From assembly GCF_000344785.1 (NCBI RefSeq), contig NC_020506.1, positions 2,232,001 through 2,296,000 on the forward strand: a stretch of 64,000 nt of DNA. The letters run 5' to 3'. Each line of letters opens with the position of its first letter. Position 1 is the first letter of the stretch. The position numbers and the translations under genes were made by a program. Below the pieces are notes generated by a model. That model searched no databases. It saw nothing but the letters and a program-made list of their open reading frames with translations, and was not told the origin of the DNA. The DNA comes from Corynebacterium callunae DSM 20147. GTDB taxonomy: Bacteria; Actinomycetota; Actinomycetes; Mycobacteriales; Mycobacteriaceae. Positions 57,737-64,000 of this stretch are shown one piece after another.

Positions 57737-57763
57737 GAGAGACGCTCGCCTCGGGTCTTTTTG
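57737..57763 (+). terminator. Terminator-like hairpin without an assigned gene
   Basis: CCCGAG and CTCGGG, extended by inner pairs GAC/GTC-like and GCTCGC, followed by TCTTTTTG. It would end a + strand transcript starting near the nrdF 5' end. Confidence 0.5.
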
Positions 57764-58030
57764 AAGTGCCCTTCCCGCACGCCACATACGCAACTTTCCC
57801 CACAGGATTTAATGTTAAGTTTCTCACATTATCAACTTTATGTGAGTCCATTTTTCAATCGCGGGCTATTATCCCGCCACTCTTAAGCTATTTACCTTGA
57901 CACGCCGCGCCTCTCAATGCCACTCGCTTCAATCGGCTTTAATTATTGCTTTAAGCTTGCCGTTTAGATAAACCTTTAAATCATTTTCCTTGAATTTTGG
58001 TCATTTTAGGCCTCTAAAATTCCCTACTTT

Positions 58031-58049
58031 TAAGGTACAACTAACCTTA
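58031..58049. promoter_or_regulatory. DtxR-like box 1 upstream of ftn
   Basis: TAAGGTACAACTAACCTTA matches the DtxR consensus TTAGGTTAGGCTAACCTAA at 13 of 19 positions, with the conserved CTAACCT half intact. Confidence 0.6.
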
Positions 58050-58083
58050 GATAACTTAGCCAACCCAAAGGTAAAAATGCGGG

Positions 58084-58102
58084 TTATGCTGGGCTAACCT
58101 TT
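58084..58102. promoter_or_regulatory. DtxR-like box 2 upstream of ftn
   Basis: TTATGCTGGGCTAACCTTT matches the DtxR consensus at 14 of 19 positions. It lies 38-56 bases before the ftn start. In C. glutamicum DtxR activates ftn when iron is ample. Confidence 0.6.
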
Positions 58103-58139
58103 GCTGACAGCCTCCAAAAGCTTGTGTAACTTAGGGGCC

Positions 58140-58628
58140 ATGACAATCAACGAGAAGATCGCATCAGCATTCAACAATCAGGTCACCGCAGAGCTTGAAG
58201 CTTCTATGGTTTACCTCCAACTCTCCTACGTTTTGGATGACTTGGGCCTCACCGGTATGCGCGACTGGATGAAGGCACAGAGCGAAGAAGAATTGGTACA
58301 CGCTCAGAAGTTTGCACAGCACCTGCTGGACCGCGACTACACCCCCCAGATTGGGGACATCGCTCCACCAAAGCTGGATGTTCATTCCGCACTTGACGCT
58401 TTCGAGGCTTCCTTGGCTCATGAGCAGAAGATCTCCGGAATGATCCGCGAGCTAGCGGCCATCCAGGACGCTGAGAAGGACTACGATTCTCGCGCACTTA
58501 TTGACTGGTTCCTCAACGAGCAGATCGAAGAAGAAGCAACCGTAAACGAGGTTATCGACCGCCTGCGTATCGCTGGCGATTCCGGTTCCGGAATCCTCCG
58601 CATTGATGGAGAGCTCGGCTCCCGCTAA
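58140..58628 (+). CDS. ftn: Ferritin
   Basis: 162 residues from ATG 58140. Four-helix ferritin with ferroxidase ligands: a first-helix glutamate in NQVTAELEASMVYLQLSY, a second-helix E..H in QSEEELVHAQKF, and a later E in NEQIEEEATVNEVID. It oxidises and stores iron as a 24-mer in the cytoplasm. Two DtxR-like boxes upstream point to iron control. Its own terminator follows. Confidence 0.93.
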   Translation: MTINEKIASAFNNQVTAELEASMVYLQLSYVLDDLGLTGMRDWMKAQSEEELVHAQKFAQHLLDRDYTPQIGDIAPPKLDVHSALDAFEASLAHEQKISGMIRELAAIQDAEKDYDSRALIDWFLNEQIEEEATVNEVIDRLRIAGDSGSGILRIDGELGSR

Positions 58629-58645
58629 GCCACTCCCATAGCTTC

Positions 58646-58681
58646 AGCCCTATCTTCCTGCAAAGGAAGGTAGGGCTTTTG
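58646..58681 (+). terminator. Terminator after ftn
   Basis: AGCCCTATCTTCCT and AGGAAGGTAGGGCT pair around GCAA, followed by TTTTG. Confidence 0.88.
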
Positions 58682-58735
58682 TTATTAATGATGATTTTCT
58701 GGGAAATTGCCCAACATTAATCCTCAAACAAGACA

Positions 58736-58752
58736 TAATGGTAATTACATTA
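58736..58752. promoter_or_regulatory. Small palindrome upstream of gntR1
   Basis: TAATG, seven bases, CATTA forms an inverted repeat 38-54 bases before the gntR1 start. It could be an autoregulatory site, but it does not match the gntK operator. Confidence 0.3.
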
Positions 58753-58789
58753 AATTTTTTCGCTGACAATATTTTATAAGGAAGCAACA

Positions 58790-59539
58790 ATGACCTCGAC
58801 ACCGGAGAATATCGATTCATCGATTGCTGCCACCCCCAATCCTGCAAAGCCGCTACTAGATAGCATTCTTGATGAACTAGGCCAAGAAATTGTGAGCGGC
58901 AAGGTTGCCGTAGGCGAAACCTTTAAACTCCAAGATCTCGGGGATCGTTTTGGTATCTCCCGCACTGTCGCCCGTGAAGCAATGCGCGCTTTGGAGCAGC
59001 TTGGGTTGGTTGCTTCTTCTCGTCGCATCGGAATTACGGTGTTGCCAACTGATCAGTGGGCAGTTTTTGATAAGTCAATTATCCGCTGGCGCCTTAATGA
59101 TGAAGGCCAGCGCGAGGCTCAGCTGCAGTCCCTGACTGAGCTTCGTATTGCTATTGAGCCAATTGCCGCCCGCAATGTTGCATTGCATGCTTCCACCGCG
59201 CAAATTGAAAAGCTGAAGGCACTAGCTACGGAAATGCGCCAATTGGGCGAATCTGGCAAGGGTGCTTCCCAACGCTTCCTGGAGGCTGATATCACCTTCC
59301 ATGAAATGATCCTGCGCTATTGTCGCAATGAGATGTTTGCCGCCTTGGTTCCGTCGATTAGCGCCGTTCTTGAAGGGCGCACCGCGCACGGTCTGCAGCC
59401 CGACACCCCTGAGCACGACGCCCTTGACAACCACGATAAGCTTGCCGACGCTCTCCTCGCCCGCGACGCAGCCGCTGCGGAGGAGGCATCGCGCAATATA
59501 CTCAACGAAGTACGCAATACGCTGTCACCCCGACGATAA
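58790..59539 (+). CDS. gntR1: GntR-family regulator of gluconate genes
   Basis: 249 residues from ATG 58790, with AAGGAAG upstream. N-terminal winged helix (LGQEIVSGKVAVGETFKLQDLGDRFGISRTVAREAMRALEQLGLV) and C-terminal FCD ligand domain (RLNDEGQREAQLQSLTELRIAIEPIAARNVA, DITFHEMILRYCRNEMF) with the metal/ligand residues. Position between ftn and nrdE matches C. glutamicum GntR1, which represses gntK, gntP and gnd and activates ptsG and ptsS; gluconate releases it. Confidence 0.9.
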   Translation: MTSTPENIDSSIAATPNPAKPLLDSILDELGQEIVSGKVAVGETFKLQDLGDRFGISRTVAREAMRALEQLGLVASSRRIGITVLPTDQWAVFDKSIIRWRLNDEGQREAQLQSLTELRIAIEPIAARNVALHASTAQIEKLKALATEMRQLGESGKGASQRFLEADITFHEMILRYCRNEMFAALVPSISAVLEGRTAHGLQPDTPEHDALDNHDKLADALLARDAAAAEEASRNILNEVRNTLSPRR

Positions 59540-59548
59540 AACACCAAA

Positions 59549-59588
59549 AAGCGGCTCGCACTATAAATAGTGAGAGCCGCTTTTTTAG
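59549..59588. terminator. Bidirectional terminator between gntR1 and nrdE
   Basis: AAGCGGCTC-CACTAT and ATAGTG-GAGCCGCTT pair around AA with one bulge on each side; A-run and T-run flank it. Confidence 0.88.
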
Positions 59589-59591
59589 ACC

Positions 59592-61697
59592 TTAAAGCAT
59601 GCAGCTAACGCAGCCGTCAACCTCGGTGCCTTCGAGGGCAACCTGGCGCAGACGGATGTAGTACAAGGTCTTAATGCCCTTGCGCCATGCGTAGATCTGA
59701 GCGCGGTTGATATCGCGGGTGGTGGCAGTGTCCTTGAAGAAGAGGGTCAAAGACAGGCCTTGGTCAACGTACTTGGTTGCCACAGCGTAGGTGTCAATAA
59801 TCTTCTCATAGCCAATTTCATAGGCATCTTCGAAGTACTCAAGGTTGTCATTATCCATATGAGGCGCTGGATAATAAACGCGACCAATCTTGCCTTCCTT
59901 ACGGATTTCAATCTTGGAAGCGATTGGGTGGATCGAAGAGGTGGAGTTGTTGATGTAGGAGATTGAACCGGTTGGTGGAACCGCCTGCAGGTTGCGGTTA
60001 AACAGACCGTGCTCCATTACATCTGCCTTGAGCTGTGCCCAGTCCTCCACAGTTGGGGTGTGGATATTGGAGTTGGCAAAGAGCTCCTTGACCTTGTCAG
60101 TTACTGGCGCAAACTCAGTTGGATCGAACTTGTCAAAGTACACGCCGGAGGCATAGTCAGAGTTTTCGAAGTTAGCGAAACGCTGGCCACGCTCTTGTGC
60201 AATGGTGTTGGATGCGCGCAGGCACTGGTAAAGCACAGCTGCGAAATAAGCGTTGGTGAAGTCCAATGCTTCCTCGGAGCCATAGTGCATATGCTCGCGA
60301 CCAAAGTAACCGTGCAGGTTCATCTGGCCCAGGCCAATTGCGTGTGCTGCCTCGTTGCCCTTGCGGATAGAAGGCACCGAATCGATGCTGGTCTGCTCAG
60401 AAACAGCAGTCAAACCACGGATAGCGGTCTCAATGGTCTTGGCAAAGTTAGGGGAATCCATAGCCATGGCAACGTTGAGGGAGCCAAGGTTACAAGAAAT
60501 ATCCTCGCCAACCTCTGCGTAGGTGAGATCATCGTTGAACTCTGAAGGGGTGGATACCTGCAGGATCTCGGAGCACAGGTTGGAGTGAGTAATGCGGCCT
60601 TCAATTGGGTTGGCTGCATTTACGGTGTCTTCATACATGATATATGGGTAGCCGGACTCAAACTGGATTTCTGCCAGGGTCTGGAAGAACTGACGTGCGT
60701 TGATCTTGGACTTACGGATGCGGTCATCATCAACCATCTCGTCATAAAGCTCAGTAACGGAGATATCCGCAAAAGGCTTTCCATAGATGCGCTCAACATC
60801 ATATGGGGAGAAGAGGTACATATCATCATTGCGCTTGGCTAGCTCAAAGGTGATGTCTGGGATAACAACGCCGAGGGAGAGGGTCTTGATACGGATCTTC
60901 TCATCAGCGTTTTCGCGCTTGGTGTCCAAGAAGCTCAGGATATCTGGGTGGTGAGCATTCAGGTACACAGCGCCAGCGCCCTGACGCGCACCCAGCTGGT
61001 TTGCGTAGGAGAAAGCATCTTCTAGCAGCTTCATCACTGGGATAACACCAGAAGACTGGTTTTCAATCTTCTTAATTGGTGCGCCGGCTTCACGCAGGTT
61101 GGAAAGCAGCAAAGCTACGCCGCCGCCACGCTTGGACAGCTGCAATGCAGAGTTGATGGAACGTCCAATGGACTCCATGTTGTCTTCAATACGCAGCAAG
61201 AAGCAGGATACGGGCTCGCCACGCTGTGCTTTGCCGGAGTTAAGGAAGGTTGGGGTAGCTGGCTGGAAACGGCCAGACATGATCTCATCAACCAGGTTGG
61301 AAGCTAGCTCGCGCTCGCCATCAGCCAGGGTCAAGGCAACCATACAAACGCGATCTTCAAAGCGCTCGAGATAACGGCGACCATCAAAGGTCTTCAAGGT
61401 ATAAGAGGTGTAGTACTTATATGCACCCAAGAAGGACTGGAAGCGGAACTTATAAGCATAAGCCTGCTTGAAGAGGTCCTTGATGAAATCAAAGTCGTAC
61501 TTCTCCAGCACGATTGGATCGTAGTAGTTGTTTTCTACCAGGTAATCCAGCTTCTCCTGCAGGTTGTGGAAGAAGACGGTGTTTTGGTTAACGTGCTGCA
61601 AGAAGTACTGGTTTGCAGCCTCGCGATCCTTCTCGAACTGGATCTTGCCTTCATCATCATAAAGGTTAAGCAGCGCGTTGAGGGCGTGGAAGTCCAT
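59592..61697 (-). CDS. nrdE: Class Ib ribonucleotide reductase alpha subunit
   Basis: 701 residues from ATG 61697, which has GGAG six bases upstream; a TTG at 61739 would add 14 residues. Features: ten-stranded barrel with [10 protein letters not shown] (redox Cys), NLCSEILQ (radical Cys), [35 protein letters not shown], and a C-terminal CVSCML cysteine pair reduced by NrdH. It lacks the ATP-cone, as usual for NrdE. It reduces ribonucleotides with NrdF. Last gene of nrdHIE. Confidence 0.95.
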   Translation of the reverse strand: MDFHALNALLNLYDDEGKIQFEKDREAANQYFLQHVNQNTVFFHNLQEKLDYLVENNYYDPIVLEKYDFDFIKDLFKQAYAYKFRFQSFLGAYKYYTSYTLKTFDGRRYLERFEDRVCMVALTLADGERELASNLVDEIMSGRFQPATPTFLNSGKAQRGEPVSCFLLRIEDNMESIGRSINSALQLSKRGGGVALLLSNLREAGAPIKKIENQSSGVIPVMKLLEDAFSYANQLGARQGAGAVYLNAHHPDILSFLDTKRENADEKIRIKTLSLGVVIPDITFELAKRNDDMYLFSPYDVERIYGKPFADISVTELYDEMVDDDRIRKSKINARQFFQTLAEIQFESGYPYIMYEDTVNAANPIEGRITHSNLCSEILQVSTPSEFNDDLTYAEVGEDISCNLGSLNVAMAMDSPNFAKTIETAIRGLTAVSEQTSIDSVPSIRKGNEAAHAIGLGQMNLHGYFGREHMHYGSEEALDFTNAYFAAVLYQCLRASNTIAQERGQRFANFENSDYASGVYFDKFDPTEFAPVTDKVKELFANSNIHTPTVEDWAQLKADVMEHGLFNRNLQAVPPTGSISYINNSTSSIHPIASKIEIRKEGKIGRVYYPAPHMDNDNLEYFEDAYEIGYEKIIDTYAVATKYVDQGLSLTLFFKDTATTRDINRAQIYAWRKGIKTLYYIRLRQVALEGTEVDGCVSCML

Positions 61698-61782
61698 CTG
61701 ATCTCCACGAGGTATGACGGTGGTTCCCGTTGTAGACAAAGGAATAATCCCTTTCGAAGAAGTTTGAAAAAGGTTTTTTAAG

Positions 61783-62226
61783 TTATGAGTTGGTGGTTTC
61801 TTGTGGTTCCAAGCCTAGAGCTTGGGCGTTGTTAATGAGTCCGTTGCGGAGGACTTCCACATCTTCCTCATTGCCCATGAGTTCAAAGCGGTAGACATAA
61901 GGAACTTTACATTTTTGGGAAATGATATCGCCGGCGCGCCCATAGTCCGCACCAAAATTGGTGTTTCCGCCGGCAACCACAGCTCGAATGAAGCTGCGAT
62001 TGTGCTCGTCATTGAGGAAGCGAATCACTTGCGGGGGCACTGGCCGGGCATGTTCCCCGGACATCGTTACCCCGCCCCCATAAGTCGGAACCACCAAGGT
62101 ATAAGGTTCATTAACTTTAAGTGGCGCATCCACTCTGGTGAGCGGAATCCGCACATTGGGCAAACCCAGTTTTTGCACAAAACGATGGGTGTTGTTGGTG
62201 GCCGAGGAGAAATAAACAATAAGCAT
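61783..62226 (-). CDS. nrdI: Flavodoxin-like NrdI
   Basis: 147 residues from ATG 62226; the upstream frame lacks a site. FMN-binding signature [16 protein letters not shown] at the N-terminus, VPTYGGG and [14 protein letters not shown] later. It supplies oxidant for the assembly of the manganese-tyrosyl cofactor of NrdF. Middle gene of nrdHIE. Confidence 0.93.
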   Translation of the reverse strand: MLIVYFSSATNNTHRFVQKLGLPNVRIPLTRVDAPLKVNEPYTLVVPTYGGGVTMSGEHARPVPPQVIRFLNDEHNRSFIRAVVAGGNTNFGADYGRAGDIISQKCKVPYVYRFELMGNEEDVEVLRNGLINNAQALGLEPQETTNS

Positions 62227-62344
62227 CCTCGAACTCACTTCCCTTCTACATGTGAAATACGAAACGCCGCCCACAAAGGCGACGCGGGGGGGGAAGGTCA
62301 AGAGATTGATCTACTTGACGCCTCAAAGTGCGGTGTGACTGAGC

Positions 62345-62578
62345 TTAAGCAGCTGCGGTAGCCATCTCACGGATGCGCTCTGGGCGGAATCCGGACCAGT
62401 GTGCGCCATCGGCGACTACGACTGGGGCTTGGAGGTATCCGAGTGCAAGAACGTACTCACGAGCCTCATCGTCAAGGCTGATATCGACGAGCTCGTATTC
62501 GAGGCCTGCACGATCAAGGGCTTTCTTGGTTGCGTTGCACTGAACGCAAGCTGGCTTGGTGTAAACGGTGATCGCCAT
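62345..62578 (-). CDS. nrdH: Glutaredoxin-like NrdH redoxin
   Basis: 77 residues from ATG 62578, with GGGAAGG upstream. The active site CVQC (Cys11, Cys14) and WSGFRPERIRE near the end are typical of NrdH, which has a glutaredoxin sequence but is reduced by thioredoxin reductase. It reduces NrdE. First gene of the operon. Confidence 0.95.
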   Translation of the reverse strand: MAITVYTKPACVQCNATKKALDRAGLEYELVDISLDDEAREYVLALGYLQAPVVVADGAHWSGFRPERIREMATAAA

Positions 62579-62685
62579 GATCTCGGACCTTCCCTCTCGG
62601 CTCCTGTAATTCATCAGGAGCCTCATCTCACTATTTTTCTGGCTGTTTTTTAAAGTTTATGTGTCGCTCTCAGCGACTCCTTCAG

Positions 62686-62701
62686 ACACTATACTTTGTG
62701 G
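62686..62701. promoter_or_regulatory. NrdR-like box, proximal
   Basis: ACACTATACTTTGTGG fits the NrdR consensus ACACWATATATWGTGT with a few changes. Paired with a second box 32 bases away. Confidence 0.65.
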
Positions 62702-62717
62702 TCAATTAGTGCAAGAA

Positions 62718-62733
62718 ACACTATATATAGTAG
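62718..62733. promoter_or_regulatory. NrdR-like box, distal
   Basis: ACACTATATATAGTAG is close to the NrdR consensus. The 32-base offset from its partner, about three helical turns, is the usual arrangement for cooperative NrdR binding. Confidence 0.75.
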
Positions 62734-62923
62734 TTACACGTTGAGTATTCCCAGCACATCACTTCTCCAGCCCCCACATGTAGCGATATGTTTCCAAGCG
62801 AAACCCAATGACTGTAACTACATTTTTGTTATTTACCCAGCTCGCCCAAATTCTTAAGGCAACACCGTTATCAAATTGTTATAAAGAACGCTTTTCGACG
62901 AAGAGCTGATGCATCTGGACATA

Positions 62924-62973
62924 AAAATGCCACTGCCACCCTCGTGTTTCCAAGAGGATGGCAGTGGCTTTTT
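62924..62973 (-). terminator. Terminator after rpmJ
   Basis: GCCACTGCCA (62929-62938) and TGGCAGTGGC (62959-62968) pair perfectly around a 20-base loop, flanked by A-run and T-run. Confidence 0.85.
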
Positions 62974-62986
62974 ATCTACCGGAGAA

Positions 62987-63109
62987 TTAACCCTGGCGAG
63001 CCTTGAAACGTGGCTCTTTCTTGTTGATCACGTAGACTTTGCCACGGCGACGCACGACCTGGGCGCCCGGCTTGTTCTTCAGCGACCGAAGGGAATTGCG
63101 TACCTTCAT
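62987..63109 (-). CDS. rpmJ: Ribosomal protein L36, cysteine-free form
   Basis: 40 residues, start ATG 63109. The translation begins [16 protein letters not shown] and contains [21 protein letters not shown], clear L36. None of the usual zinc-binding cysteines is present, so this is the zinc-independent (C-minus) paralogue that can replace the zinc form. AAGGAGC lies before the start. Divergent from nadE. Confidence 0.92.
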
Positions 63110-63181
63110 TCGGGCGCTCCTTTCTTTCATGCGCTATTTAAGGCTATTGAAGCTGTGTAGATATGCCTGAAAAATCGGGCA

Positions 63182-63200
63182 TGTCATACCAGCTATGACA
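63182..63200. promoter_or_regulatory. Perfect inverted repeat between rpmJ and nadE
   Basis: TGTCATA (63182-63188) and TATGACA (63194-63200) are exact complements with a five-base spacer. It sits 73 bases before rpmJ and 60 before nadE, a place from which it could control either. Confidence 0.5.
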
Positions 63201-63259
63201 CGAGGAACTATCTTAACCGACAGGCACCTTAAACTCCAAAACCCTTTACTAAGTCTAGT

Positions 63260-64000
63260 ATGAACGTCATGACTTCTACACGCTCAGAGATCATCAATGA
63301 ACTAGGCGTTTTACCCACCATTGATGCAGCCGCCGAAATTGAAGCACGCGTCCAATTCCTCGTGGATTATCTCCGCACCTCCGGCGCTAAAGGATTCGTC
63401 CTAGGCATCTCCGGCGGACAGGATTCAACCCTTGCTGGCCGCCTTGCCCAACTAGCTGTGGAAAAGATTCGTGCCGAAGATTCCAGCGAGCACACCTTCT
63501 ATGCGGTGCGTTTGCCTTATGCCATCCAGGCCGATGAAGACGATGCTCAGGTATCCCTTGATTTCATTGCTGCCGATCATGAAGTCACCGTCAATATTAA
63601 AGACGCTACCGACGCCACTGACGCTGCCGTTGCTGCAGCCCTTGGCTTGGAAGAACTCACCGACTTCAACCGCGGCAATATCAAGGCTCGCCAGCGCATG
63701 ATCGCGCAGTACGCCATTGCCGGTCAGTTTGGACTTTTGGTTATCGGCACTGATCACGCCGCCGAGAACGTTACCGCATTCTTCACCAAGTTTGGCGATG
63801 GCGCAGCTGACCTTCTACCACTCGCTGGTTTGAGCAAGCGCCAAGGCGCTGCCCTCCTCCAGGAATTGGGCGCTCCAGAAAGCACTTGGAAGAAGGTTCC
63901 TACCGCGGATCTGGAAGAAAACCGCCCAGCACTTCCCGATGAGGAAGCACTTGGCCTGAGCTACACCCAGATTGATGATTACCTAGAAAACAAGGGTGAA
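63260..64000 (+). CDS. nadE: NAD synthetase, ammonia-dependent (3' end beyond window)
   Basis: The first 247 codons lie in the window. ATG 63260 or 63269 are both possible. The ATP-pyrophosphatase P-loop [16 protein letters not shown] is at about residues 48-63; [62 protein letters not shown] and [16 protein letters not shown] follow in the family order. It amidates nicotinate adenine dinucleotide to NAD. No glutaminase domain precedes it, so ammonia is the likely donor. Confidence 0.94.
   Translation, partial: MNVMTSTRSEIINELGVLPTIDAAAEIEARVQFLVDYLRTSGAKGFVLGISGGQDSTLAGRLAQLAVEKIRAEDSSEHTFYAVRLPYAIQADEDDAQVSLDFIAADHEVTVNIKDATDATDAAVAAALGLEELTDFNRGNIKARQRMIAQYAIAGQFGLLVIGTDHAAENVTAFFTKFGDGAADLLPLAGLSKRQGAALLQELGAPESTWKKVPTADLEENRPALPDEEALGLSYTQIDDYLENKGE

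Larger units (their letters stand above)
62579..62986. other. nrdH promoter region and rpmJ terminator
   Basis: About 400 bases with no gene. Two NrdR-like boxes lie 108-156 bases before the nrdH start. A copy of the recurring 16-base motif (62889-62904, 14 of 16) and the rpmJ terminator fill the right side. Confidence 0.6.

Overview
The window is chromosomal DNA from a Corynebacterium close to C. glutamicum. The evidence is the actinobacterial type I fatty acid synthase, a mycolate reductase next to oligoribonuclease, class Ib ribonucleotide reductase genes (nrdHIE and nrdF), DtxR-, GlxR- and GntR1-like operators, and a gene order I recognise from C. glutamicum (musE/musK; lppS; glsA, gntK, pncA, bcp, fasR, acpS; fasA; mepA; rdgB, rph, cpdA, murI; pncB; serB, ctaD; nrdF, ftn, gntR1, nrdEIH, rpmJ, nadE). 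Species identity is inference; no search was run.

Layout. Bases 1-3.4 kb hold maltose-transporter parts (musE, a DUF4032 gene, musK). Bases 3.5-7.1 kb are a genomic scar. A glycosyltransferase gene has lost its 5' end and is fused head to head with a beheaded tyrosine integrase. The integrase abuts an orphan 3' end of a tRNA-His gene. Next come broken remnants of larA and larC (lactate racemase and its nickel-cofactor factor) on either side of a dead IS3-type element. Bases 7.2-12.1 kb are intact (hydroxypyruvate isomerase-like, cmrA, orn, a siderophore esterase, an L,D-transpeptidase). Two identical tRNA-Lys genes follow, then a second decay zone (13.0-15.9 kb) with an OYE/FadH-type oxidoreductase, a glyoxalase-fold gene and a BetT-like transporter, all broken.

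Bases 16.3-23.3 kb are core genes. fasR, acpS and fasA form a functional neighbourhood: the regulator of fatty acid synthesis, the enzyme that loads the phosphopantetheine arm, and the synthase. Between them and fasA lies an AT-rich accessory patch (23.4-27.1 kb) with two unrecognised proteins and about 1.2 kb of non-coding DNA. fasA fills 27.2-36.2 kb. The rest (36.8-64 kb) is dense housekeeping sequence: cell wall (mepA, murI), nucleotide hygiene (rdgB, rph), cAMP breakdown (cpdA), proteolysis (clpS, rhomboid), NAD salvage and synthesis (pncB, nadE, with pncA earlier), serine synthesis, cytochrome oxidase, and the ribonucleotide reductase/ferritin block.

Regulatory links visible in the sequence: a GntR1/2-type operator before gntK with gntR1 itself 40 kb away; two DtxR-like boxes before ftn; two NrdR-like boxes before nrdH; a perfect GlxR/CRP-type site before ctaD with the cAMP phosphodiesterase gene cpdA nearby. 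No CRISPR array or recognisable defence system was found. The most unusual items are the integrase/tRNA-His scar, the lar remnant pair, a 16-base motif recurring across the window, and the accessory patch at 23.4-27.1 kb.
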